Assembly (NCBI GenBank): GCA_905250025.1
Contig: CAJNOJ010000021.1
Location: 1-64,000, forward strand
Reading direction: 5' to 3'
Origin: Adineta ricciae
Taxonomy: Eukaryota > Rotifera > Eurotatoria > Adinetida > Adinetidae
DNA length: 64,000 bases
Part shown: piece by piece, positions 1-10,049 of the stretch
Position numbering within the stretch: the first letter of the stretch is position 1
Layout of the letters: each line of letters starts with the position of its first letter
Made by a program: the position numbers and the translations under genes
Notes under the pieces: generated by a model
Database searches by the model: none
What the model was told of the DNA's origin: nothing
Seen by the model: only the letters and a program-made list of their open reading frames with translations

Positions 1-1059
1 TAACTTTTAAACTGAATAACTGTGCTTCATTTCATTGTGGCTTCGAAAGTGCTGATCTTCCATCTATTTGATCCTGAAAAGAAAATAGATAAAAGTTTTA
101 TTTTATTATTTGCTGTGAAAAGAACACGCGTCATAATGCACCCTATGTTTAGAATACTATTTGTATAGGCCATGTCTTTGTAGTTAATAAGATGGAATTG
201 CACTTACGGGTATATCACTCTACTTTAAAAACACTTCCCTGATATTTTAACATGGATAAGCACCAAGAGTGAATAGTGCGGATCATATTCGACAAAATAA
301 CTTGTTTTCACATTACGCTGATGGTGGGAAATGATTAATCTAACAGAACGATTTGGTGTGCTATTTTTTAATTATTCTCTCTTCACTGTGTCATTCTAGT
401 CAGTTTATAACACAGTATTTCTTTCAAATGCACCGTAGAACTCATACATAACGGATGAATACTACTCCCTTCAAAAATGAACTAAAACAAAAACATAAAA
501 CTTCCTCATCAACCACTCAATGCATTTAGGCGCTGGAATAAAACATCAAATAGCTGTCTTATAATGAAGAATCGCTGCCATTCAGTGTACAACGCCCTGA
601 TCACTTGGCTATTAGGAGAAATAACATCTGAACTGCACACATGCTGTACTACCATCGATCCCATTCTTCTATATCTCCAATATAGTACAGTCGTCTACAG
701 TAATGCTGTCTTGTCCATCATACCCTCTCACAAACAAACTCCAAACCGAGGGCAGTACTCATAAACGCATCGCATCATGCCGCCTCTTCTACCAAACACT
801 GGTCCGTTATACCTTCGTAACTAAACCATTCATTTTGACTAATGCACATGCATTTCTCACAGAACAAAAAGCATTAACATTCAGGTCACATTCACTTCTC
901 ACAACACCTTTCATTTTCTACACCTTTACTACTCATCAATGTCACAAAAACTACACAATAAATAATATCCTCTAAGTTCACAATCGAAAAAGATCCGATC
1001 TACACAAAGAGCCATCAGATCCACGATCACTTCTTCTCCGATTCAATTTAAAGCCAGAC
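1..1059. other. No supported gene
   Basis: AT-rich sequence downstream of the minus-strand LRR gene. Two short plus-strand open frames lie between 564 and 975, but they show no domain, no codon bias like the real genes nearby and no splice context, so I treat them as chance. I see no transposon ends or RNA gene here. Confidence 0.5.
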
Positions 1060-3052
1060 CTATCCCATCTTGGCGCTCTAAGAATGAGACAAAATAGAAA
1101 TTACAAACTTCTTCGAGCACAGCATCAATCTTACTATATTCCGTCCCAATGCATCTGCAATATGTTGAGCTATTTCATCACCGACTTCGTTGTGGTAGAG
1201 GGGAAGTGTTGTGAGTGTCTGTAGGTGTCAGATAGACTGAGTGCTTCATCTTCTATGAAATGAGATCAATATTACCGAATTCGTTCGCAACGCATCCGCA
1301 ATGTGTTGTGCTCCTTCAGCATCGATTACGGTCCAACCGAGGTCAAGTGTGGTCAGTGTCTGTAGGTGTGAGATAGACTGAGTGCTTCATCTTCTATGAA
1401 ATGAGATCAATATTACCGTATTCGTTCGCAGCGCATTAGCAATATGTTGTGCTCCTTCCGCACCGATTCGGTTCCCATCGAGGTTGACTGTGGTGAGTGT
1501 CTGTAGGTGTGAGATAGACTGAGTGCTTCATCTTCTATGAAATGAGATCAACATTACCGTATTCGTTCGCAGCGCATCCGCAATATGTTGTGCTCCTTCA
1601 GCACCGATTTGGTTCCAACGGAGGTTAAGCGTGGTGAGTGTCTGTAGGTGTGAAATAGACTCAGCGCTTGATTTCTAATAAAATGAGATCAATATTACCG
1701 TATTTGTTCGCAACGCATCCGCAATGTGTTGTGCTCCTTCAGCACCGATTTCGTTGTACCAGAGGTGAAGTGTGGTGAGTGTCTGTAGCCGTGAGATATA
1801 ATGAGTGCTCCATCTTCTATGAAATGAAATCAATATTACCGTATTCGTTCGCAGCGCATTAGCAATGTGTTGTGCTTCTTCAGCACCGATTTTGTTCCAA
1901 CAGAGGTTAAGCGTGGTGAGTGTCTGTAGGTGTGAGATAGACTGAGTGCTTCATTTCTAATAAAATGAGATCAATATTACCGTATTCGTTCGCAGCGCAT
2001 TAGTAATGTGTTGTGCTCCTTCAGCACCGATTCGGTTCCCACTGAGGTGAAGTGTGGTGAGTGTCTGTAGGTGTGATATAGGCTGAGTGCTCCATCTTCT
2101 ATGAAATGAAATCAATATTACCGTATTCGCTCGCAGCGCATTAGCAATGTGTTGTGCTCCTTCAGCACTGATTTCGTTCTCATCGAGGTGAAGTGTGGTG
2201 AGTGTCTGTAGGTGTGAGATAGACTGAGTGCTTCATCTTCCATGAAATGAGGACAACATTACCGTATTCGTTCGCAGCGCATTAGTAATGTGTTGTTCTC
2301 CTTCAGCACCGATTCGGTTCCCACTGAGGTGAAGTGTGGTGAGTGTCTGTAGGTGTGAGATAGACTGAGCGCTTCATTTCTAATAAAATGAGATCAATAT
2401 TACCGTGTTCGTTCGCAACGCATTCGCAATGTGTTGTGCTCCTTCAGCACCGATTTCGTTCCAACTGAGGTCAAGTGTGGTGAGTGTCTGTAGGTGTGAG
2501 ATAGACTGAGTGCTCCATCTTCTATGAAATGAAATCAATATTACCGAATTCGTTCGCAGCGCATTAGCAATGTGTTGTGCTCCTTCAGCACCGATTTGGT
2601 TCCCATCGACGTTAAGTGTGGTGAGTGTCTGTAGGTGTGAGATAGACTGAGCGCTTCATTTCTAATAAAATGAGATCAATATTACCGTATTTGTTCGCAA
2701 CGCATTCGCAATATGTTGTGCTCCTTCAGCACCGATTTGGTTCCAACGGAGGTTAAGCGTGGTGAGTGTCTGTAGGTGTGAGATAGACTGAGTGCTCCAT
2801 CTTCTATGAAATGAAATCAACATTACCGTATTCGTTCGCAACTCATCCGCAATGTGTTGTGCTCCTTCAGCACCGATTTGGTTCCCACCGACGTTAAGTG
2901 TGGTGAGTGTCTGTTGGTGTGAGATAGACTGAGCGCTTCATTTCTAATAAAATGTGGTCAATATTACCGTATTTGTTCGCAACGCATCCGCAATGTGTTG
3001 TGCTCCTTCAGCACCGATTTGGTTCCAACGGAGGTCAAGTGTGGTGAGTGTC
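1060..3052 (-). CDS. Leucine-rich-repeat protein, C-terminal part (14 LRRs, one per exon)
   Basis: Fifteen consecutive exons read on the minus strand. Fourteen are 84 nt in phase 0, and each encodes one 28-residue ribonuclease-inhibitor-type repeat (pattern TLTTLxLxxNxIGAEGAQH followed by IANALRTNT). They are separated by 57-nt GT-AG introns that start GTAATATTGAT and end CACACCTACAG. No repeat exon carries a stop. A short last exon (1060-1077) ends in TAG. Such repeats form curved horseshoes for protein binding and are found in NLR-like and other recognition proteins. The 5' part is not resolved: the first repeat exon is preceded by an acceptor (CAATCCAG) at about 3053, so more exons lie upstream. 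The F-box exon at 3997-4167 could belong to the same gene, but I cannot join them. Either a live gene or a recently expanded array fits. Confidence 0.75.
1141..3052. repeat. Tandem repeat, 141-bp unit, about 14 copies
   Basis: Each unit is an 84-bp LRR exon plus a 57-bp intron. Introns are almost as similar between copies as exons. Two intron variants (one with CATTTCATAGAAGATG, one with CATTTTATTAGAAATG) alternate through much of the array (copies 4 to 13), pointing to growth by duplication of two-unit, ~282-bp blocks. Confidence 0.9.
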
Positions 3053-3996
3053 TGGATTGAATTAATATGTAGTGAAAAGCGGAAGTAGTAAAGAAAACCT
3101 TTGATGGTGGAACGAGAATGATATCGTTCATCTCTTTCTGTTCTTTATTCTCTCAGCTCTATATCATAATATCGCCGGGTCATCTCTCTTCTTCTCTGTT
3201 CTCCATATAAGCATGTGACTTATTGTGAAGTAGACGCATTCTGGTGATGTAGAGTAGTCAATAAACATCTATACGGTGAGAGGCGGTAAGCTACTCAACC
3301 AGTTTGCTGTTAGAGATGGCACTTCTGATGGTATGTATTGGATTTGAAATAATTATGTGTGGGGTCGATTTTTAAGGAGCAGCCGTGTGTAGATGTGAAT
3401 TTCTTCGGGCGCATGATGATGCTAGTTGTTGTTCAGGAAAGAGGTGCTGGGTCGAGAATCTAGACTGGAGATTAGTTTGAAAGGATGGGATAGAATTGGT
3501 AGAACATAAGTTTGAATATGTATTGGTGGTAATGAGATTTCTCTTTTGAAGTCGCGGTCCAGTGAAATCCAAGTCCTACTCTTCTGAAATGTAGGAGCTG
3601 GACTTGATGTACGCGTGTTGAGAATGAATATTGGCATAGGCGAAAGAACTGTACAGTGTTGTTTGCTTGAGTATATGAGTTTCCTCAAAAGTTGTAATTG
3701 ATGCAAGTTTTGTGTCGAGTAGTGCAACGCAGAAACGGTAACGCATTAGTAAGCGTTTTGCTCGTTCATGGTCGCGTATCGGTTGAATGCATCCTCAATG
3801 TACATAGAACAAAGCGGAGAGAGTGATGGAATGCTTGATTTCATGTCGTCTGGCTGTGATTGTCTCATGCTAGCAAACTGTTTGTGAATTATGAAATTAG
3901 TTTGGGTTGTCCTACGAGGGAATCTACGACATGAAATACCATTAAGCTTATGTTTAGGACAGTCGACAAGAATGTTAGGATACCAAGTAAACTTAC
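3053..3996 (-). other. Unresolved stretch between LRR array and F-box exon
   Basis: Open minus-strand frames at 3372-3727 have a faint resemblance to the degenerate leucine-rich tails that follow F-boxes, but they are broken by stops and frame changes and no consistent exon chain can be built. It is either intronic, or a decayed part of an F-box gene. Confidence 0.35.
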
Positions 3997-4167
3997 TTGA
4001 TATCGCTGGTAAGTACTCAGGATCTGATTGAGCCGTCGAGAAATATTTTGCATTGAACAAAATAGCGTCCGGTCATTTTGATGATCCATAATTCGATAAA
4101 CTAGTTCGACAGGTAATGTGGAAAATGTGTGCATGTTGTATTTCAATCGTGCAGCAGACAGTACCAT
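3997..4167 (-). pseudogene. F-box domain exon, probably a gene fragment
   Basis: The 57-codon exon starts at ATG 4167 and ends at a consensus donor (CAA|GTAAGT). Residues about 14-57 match an F-box: FSTLPVELVYRIMDH, then SMQNISRRLNQIL and a Tyr-rich end. F-boxes bind Skp1 and place a substrate receptor in SCF ubiquitin ligases. The nearest acceptors downstream put the reading frame into stops, except one that skips the residues usually conserved after the F-box. No intact substrate-binding domain follows, so this looks like a truncated or decaying copy. It could instead be the 5' end of the LRR gene with an intron I did not place. Confidence 0.5.
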
Positions 4168-7100
4168 AGAGACTGGAAGCGATGAAAAAATATTTAGTTT
4201 TGTTCGTTATGAGTAATAATTTATGGTGATGATGTAGTTCTATATATTTTTGACGAAAACAAATGACGTGTAATCATTTCAACTGTTATGAATTGTTGGC
4301 GTGCACAGATAGATGGCATTAGAATACGTATGCGCAGTGAATTCTGTTTTCACAGTTACAATGGTAAATTAAAAAATAGAAAACAGAACATCCTTTATGG
4401 CTTTGGCTCCTTTGGAAACCGATTCTATTTTCATGAAAAGGAATTAACATCTCTAAATTAATTTTTTAAACTAAAAATTGTAATGGAATAAGAAAAACTC
4501 TACAGCTTAGATTAGAGATCTGTTTTGATTATGTATGTTTTGTCTTTGAGAACACTAAATGTTACCCAGTCGGTTTTCACTGATCGTTTTGCAACATTTG
4601 ACGCTTTTTAGTTAAAAAGAACAGATGATTGTAATAAGTTCGACGATATAGTTTGTTGATAGAACTTCATGCAGCATCCATCAGTGTGTTTGTTTCATTT
4701 TTTCAAATCTTATTCGATGATAGATAAAACAAAAACACAAATGATCGTTTCTCAACCTGAAAAAATAGTCACATGATCTTTGATTTCTTTTTAAAGCCAA
4801 AAACTATAAAATTGAGCTACGGTTTACTGCAGAGGTGACGTTAACTAGAACATTTAAAGTTAAGTTAAATTGCTATCCCTAAACTGCGTATCTGGTTTTT
4901 GTGTTGAAGGGTGAGTTAGAACATTCACCATCTTTCATATAAATAGAATGACAGCTCCCTCATCGAGGCGCTCTAACAATTTGCTGTNCTATAAGCTAAC
5001 TTCCGATTAGTTTCTTACAATATTATAACTGTGATATACAAATGCGAGCAGTTACAACGAAGGGCAAAAATAGTACTTGATGTATTATTTGGCTGTGGAG
5101 GATAGTATTTTATGTAAAGCGTGCTATGTTATATAGGTTTCATAATATTTTACTCTATCTTTCTGCAATAAATTATGAAACGAATGGAGCTACATTGTTC
5201 TAGTACTTCAGCATCGGTTTTCCTTTGCTGAAATACAGATTGCTCATGTGATTTACCTGAAAATCTATTTTATTCCTTAATTGATGCGCATTCATAGCCC
5301 CTCTTACTAAAAGTATTTTCCATGATTTGATTTCACTGGTAATATTAACCCCTTGAGGACAGGATTATTTTTAATAGAGCAAACAAGACTTTACACACTC
5401 TGGTGGATGCAAGAGACAATGTGTGCGAAGATAAATAAAAAATAGACGATAAATGATAGCGGTGGACTATGATATAGCGAAAAATTAGAAGTGATGAATA
5501 TAACTGCAAAAAGATGAAAGAGGTCACTATACGAATGATAGTATAATACATTAACGATATATGTAGTGGCATAGATCATTAAAATATCGTAAATAGTATA
5601 CGTAAATAAATTATAAGTTGATTTCAACCCAGACGCATACATACGTCATCCGTTCGCAGGGGATTAAAAACAGACAACATGGGATGAATCCTATATACAT
5701 CTTATAAATGAAATCTCATGAATATTGGATATCACGAAATGTCAGGTGTTATTACCCGTAGTTTCTCAATTACATATCATGTATATACGTTGCCCTTTGA
5801 CTTTGGAAAGCTTTGTTTTATTGACAATATACTTACAAATACCGTGTTCAATTACGTTATTGAGCTACATGTAGCTAACTAGACGTCATTTGAATATGTT
5901 CTTTATTCTTAGAATAGCTAAAGCTTTTCCATTGGTAAAAAACCTTTTGTATTTGGAATACTACTCCGCAGTCAAATAATGCGGAGAAATAATCTGGTAG
6001 TAATTCAGTCGAATGAAATCGTTCAATAGCATCATCTTACCTCACTTGAGATTGGAGCAACTGATATTACTTATATCTCTTGGCTTGAAAGGTTATAATG
6101 CATATTTTCCTTTATTGTAGATTAGGTTTCATTGAATGTATTTGCCAATCTGAGTCAAAAATAAACTTAATTGTTTCGTTTGCTACTACCAACAAGTAGC
6201 GCTCATCTGTTGGATTCGTTGACCCTGTTCTGAAAGAATTACAAGACTCAGATAAAAACTCTAACGTATATCTCACTCTAATCCGCTTCGAATTAAAGCC
6301 ACTTTTATGCACATTCTTTTCTTTTAATCCTTTTCTACTTTATTCATGTCAAACTACTTTCAATTCATTTGTCCAATGACGTGAGCAAAAAGAACACTGT
6401 TTCTAAAGATTTACTAATCGACTCTCTTCCCACTATTTACAATCAAAAATCAATTTACTTACACTTATCTTATCTCTTCTAAGCCACCCAAACAAACTCC
6501 TGGTCGCTCGTCGGTCTACTTCCGGTCGGCCACTCGCGGCTAACCGTTACATGTCCAACTTTCATTCTTTCATCTAGCTTAAAATCCCCTTCAAATTCAA
6601 TCAAACCATTTCCTTTCATTCCCCGTTAAAGAATCACCAATGTTGTGCCATTGTGACTGTCCAAAACAATATTTGTTAGAGGAAGCAATTATTATTTCGA
6701 GTAGTTAGCAGCAGATAATGTTTGTGTAATATAGCTGTTTATATAATTGTAATGTTATCAATATACTGATGAGTATGAGTATCCAGCCGGCGGACGCCAA
6801 TCAGCTATTTTGTTTTATTCTACATATTGCTGCTTCAAACACTATCGCCCACAAAAAATCTTCCTTGCAAAAAATCGTACTTTTTCTGAAAAAACAGAAC
6901 AGAATTTTTCTACAGAAAAACTAACACCAGATTCGATATCTTCGACGCCGATTACCCTTCGGTCGAGTCTTACTCAACAACCAAAAAATTTTTCATTGCC
7001 TAATTAATAATTAACTAATTAGCTGTTTGAAGTCTCGAAAAACTGATATCGGATTCGAGATCCTCGACCTTGGTTACCCTTCGGTCAATCCTTACTCGAC

Positions 7101-7691
7101 AACCAAAAAGATTTTCATTCTTTAATTAGTAACTAGCTGATTAGATAATTGGAATTTCGAAAAAGTAACCTCAGATTCGTAACCCTCGACCTCGGTTACC
7201 TCATCAGTGGTCAATATTTGATGATTATAGATAAATTTCATTGATTTATAATATGCTGCAATCTGATTGGATTATGCAAACAAACAAACTTTATGCATTT
7301 TCACGACTGTATTTATGTCGCTATAACCCTTTCTTTCAGAAAAGGGAATAAACCTCAGAGTAAAAGTGCGCATGCGAAGATGACGTTGAAGTCGAGAATG
7401 GAGCTTAGTGGAAGAAACAATTTTAACCATTTTTGATGATGAAATCATTAGCTTCGATCACTCTTTTATATAAGGAGATGCCACTGAAACTATTGTTTTG
7501 TGCAATGCAGAGCGAGAAAGAAAAATGTCACGAATGAAGTAATATGAAGCATACTGGTATCTGTATGTTTCACATCTATTCGACATCTGACGCTTGCAAT
7601 ATAGATATTTCCATCGACTACTCTCGTTAGCAGTTATATATGCGAATGATAATCAAACTCAAATTTAGTACGAAAAATTATATCACTTTAT
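4168..7691. other. Gene-poor AT-rich spacer
   Basis: No frame with domain or codon support in about 3.5 kb on either strand. It contains one undetermined base at 4988 and the ~120-bp tandem repeat at 6910-7200. Short open frames at 5345-5642 and 6112-6312 look like chance. Decayed mobile DNA is possible, but I see no recognisable element. Confidence 0.5.
6910..7200. repeat. Three diverged copies of a ~120-bp tandem repeat
   Basis: Copies begin near 6914, 7037 and 7153 with GAAAAACTAACACCAGATTC-like text, followed by TTCGA/CTCGACC, GGTTACCCTTCGGT, CTTACTCGACAACCAAAAA and an ATTAGCTAATTA-rich tail. The third copy is cut short. Function unknown; not coding in a consistent frame. Confidence 0.75.
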
Positions 7692-8230
7692 TTATACATC
7701 AAGTTGTTTTCCAGCCTCGATCGTGTTTCGAGAAAGTGACACTCGAATATTCGAAAACATTTGACCCATCGCGCGATGCGTAGGTCCGATGATCGCATCA
7801 CAGGCTGCTTGAACATACACTCCCATTTCAGCGATTTGTGTTCGCGTAAGTTGACGCATTGGCACAAACACCCAGACCATTAAGAACGTGTACGCACCGA
7901 ACGCCAAACCCCAAAATAACATCAATGGCAAACCGACCAGCACTGTCAACAGACGATAGATGAAGATCTTGCTGTAGTGATAAACTTGATGTGAAATCTT
8001 GTGAAAGACTTCAAAGCTGTAGGCACTTGTATCAGGTTCAGCAATGACATGGAAGAAGTCGAACTAAATAAACGAAGAGAAAGATAGAAGAGAAGAGCAT
8101 GGAATGAATGAATGGATTGGAGGTGGGTGTATACTTGAAGATGTTGATTGATCTTGACTGGATCTCGGTTGTCGGGATCGTGGACAGACGAAGATGGAAA
8201 TTGAGTTGGATCGCAGTATATTGTCGCCAT
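7692..8230 (-). CDS. CAV: Caveolin
   Basis: Two exons (8135-8230 and 7692-8063) give 155 residues, close to the usual 150-180. Exon 1 holds DPDNRDPVKINQHLQ and exon 2 starts FDFFHVIAEP, the conserved caveolin entry and signature region. A scaffolding-like stretch and the hydrophobic intramembrane hairpin (LTVLVGLPLMLFWGLAFGAY) follow, then the C-terminal helix with a Cys and CDAIIGPTHRAMGQMF. Caveolins oligomerise in the plasma membrane, bind cholesterol and build caveolae or related microdomains. The 71-nt intron is phase 0. AATAAA overlaps the stop codon region, so the 3' UTR is short. The next gene upstream (8931) is divergent. The paralogue class cannot be assigned. Confidence 0.95.
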
Positions 8231-8930
8231 GGTTGAAATGTTGATGTTTGTGTTCGAGAGATAGTAAATTATATACAAGTCGAGCAGAATAGCGATAGTA
8301 GTTTGTTGATACTTTATCAACACCAGACCAAAAAAGATAAGAGATGGTGTGACGTCATGATGAGCACAGATTTCAACACTAGCCAATTCTTTTGTAAAAT
8401 ACGGCTAAATCGTCTGTTTAGTATTTTGAACAATCATAGTATGAACAGACTTCGCCCAATTAATCAATTTCAAAATAATACATGCAGAGTACAGTGGCAC
8501 AGAACCGACAATAACATTTTCTGCTAGATAGGACCGATCCATATTCTTAGCGTTTCCTGCTTTGTACATATGCTCTTCCGGCACTAATATCTATGTTATT
8601 GCGCAATGCCACTATCTATTCAGCATAACACGCACTTGTAAGAGTATCAGAATTGGTGGTCCGAAGGTAGCGGTTTATCACAGCCAAGTCGTAAACACAA
8701 CAATACCGTTGCCACCTTATGACCATCATTTTTTCTTCGTATATTTTTCTTGCATATCAAGTAGATCAATAAGTAAATCGATCTATTCAATGGAATGATT
8801 TCTTTCCATCGCAGAGTGACGTATTTGTTAACAACAATGAGAAACAAAAGCGTCATATCCTATTTCAATTTATATTTAGGTTACATAGGATCAATATCGT
8901 TGCTTTCATTTTTCGTTTCCTTTCTTAATC
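8231..8930. other. Intergenic region between caveolin and orphan gene
   Basis: Divergent 5' flanks of two genes. Short open frames are present on both strands, none with domain or splice support. It could hold undetected 5' exons of the gene starting at 8931. Confidence 0.4.
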
Positions 8931-9746
8931 ATGTCTGTGTGCTCACGGTGGCAATTTTTCTATGCTTTCATCATGATTTACCGGTTCCATTTTGCTTTGA
9001 CAATGTCCAGTATGTCATCCGGAACTAATTTTACGCGATGGTCAGAGGATGATTGGATTGAAACACGATTTTCTATTCAATCAAAATTTGTTTTCAATCG
9101 CCAACGTTACGAAAATCTTGTGCTTCGTACACGAATGAACGAATGGTCATTAGAATTATCCCACGGAAATTCCAGCCGTTTGAATCGACTTTGGACAGAA
9201 ATGCATATATTCCTTCGTGATCGTACTAGTTTACAAAACTCAACATTTGGTCACATACGAAATCTTTGTAATCCGCCGGTGATATCTCCATTGACGAATG
9301 ACTCGAACGCTCGTGTTCCTGAATTAACCGAAATGGATCAACGTATTGCGCAATATTTCATCATTGATGGTTTCTTTCGTACGATTAATTATATTCACTG
9401 TAAAATTGACGAACGACGTCGAGAACCTTCATTACATCTCAAACTTGAGATGTATTTAGTAACCAATCGAGATTTTCAAAGCTTAGTTTATTTCGAAATG
9501 TCGGAAGAAACGTACAAGATACTATATGATCGTCAAGCAAGGTTCTACATACATAGCCATGAACGAAATTTTAGATACAATTTCAATCTATCTCAAACAA
9601 ACTATTCCGCAAGTTCGGATACAGGCCGAGTGTATATGACTAAATTATACAACCAAGTCGTGGTCAAAACTAGTAATGCAATGAAGAGATCTGTAAATGT
9701 CCTCTATATTTGTATTTTTGCAATTTCACTCGTATCCATACAATAA
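8931..9746 (+). CDS. Unknown protein with hydrophobic C-terminal tail
   Basis: A single uninterrupted frame of 271 codons; I recognise no family. A hydrophobic stretch follows the first ATG (residues about 8-24), and a second in-frame ATG lies near 9003, so the start is uncertain. The middle is polar with many Asn, Arg and Glu residues and several N-glycosylation sequons (for example NFT, NSS, NST, NYS). The last ~18 residues (SVNVLYICIFAISLVSIQ) are hydrophobic and end abruptly, like a GPI-attachment signal or tail anchor. Codon use resembles neighbouring genes. Possibly a lineage-restricted surface protein, but that is inference from the ends only. Confidence 0.6.
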   Translation: MSVCSRWQFFYAFIMIYRFHFALTMSSMSSGTNFTRWSEDDWIETRFSIQSKFVFNRQRYENLVLRTRMNEWSLELSHGNSSRLNRLWTEMHIFLRDRTSLQNSTFGHIRNLCNPPVISPLTNDSNARVPELTEMDQRIAQYFIIDGFFRTINYIHCKIDERRREPSLHLKLEMYLVTNRDFQSLVYFEMSEETYKILYDRQARFYIHSHERNFRYNFNLSQTNYSASSDTGRVYMTKLYNQVVVKTSNAMKRSVNVLYICIFAISLVSIQ

Positions 9747-10049
9747 AAACAAATTGTCATACAATTGATTACACTCAAAGCGAAGATAGCGTTGTATAAG
9801 TCAGTTTCATCCGATGAAAGTCTCTGGTTGAATCATGCGTGTCTCACTCAGCGATTAAATTCGAGTGAATATTTTTCTTTTCAATATGGATCGTGCGTTC
9901 GCCCTTAGTCCCATTCGATTCAACAAATGATGTAAAACTTTAGAAAATCATTTATTCAGAATATATCGTTTGAATGAACGTGAGAAAATAGAAAATTAGT
10001 TCAGGTTAAAAAATAGAAATGAGGATAAAAAATTCGTTAGCACCTTGAT
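9747..10049. other. Short spacer between convergent genes
   Basis: About 300 bp between the stop codons of the orphan gene and eEF1-gamma. Presumably the two 3' UTRs; no gene seen. Confidence 0.5.

Noticed and set aside
564..975. Overlapping open frames near the left end
   Set aside because: Short, low-complexity, no domain or splice context.
1141..3052. CRISPR-like or satellite interpretation of the regular repeats
   Set aside because: The 141-bp period resolves into coding LRR exons and GT-AG introns with open frames throughout.
5345..5642. Two hydrophobic minus-strand open frames
   Set aside because: Composition follows AT-rich background; frames overlap each other and show no conserved pattern.
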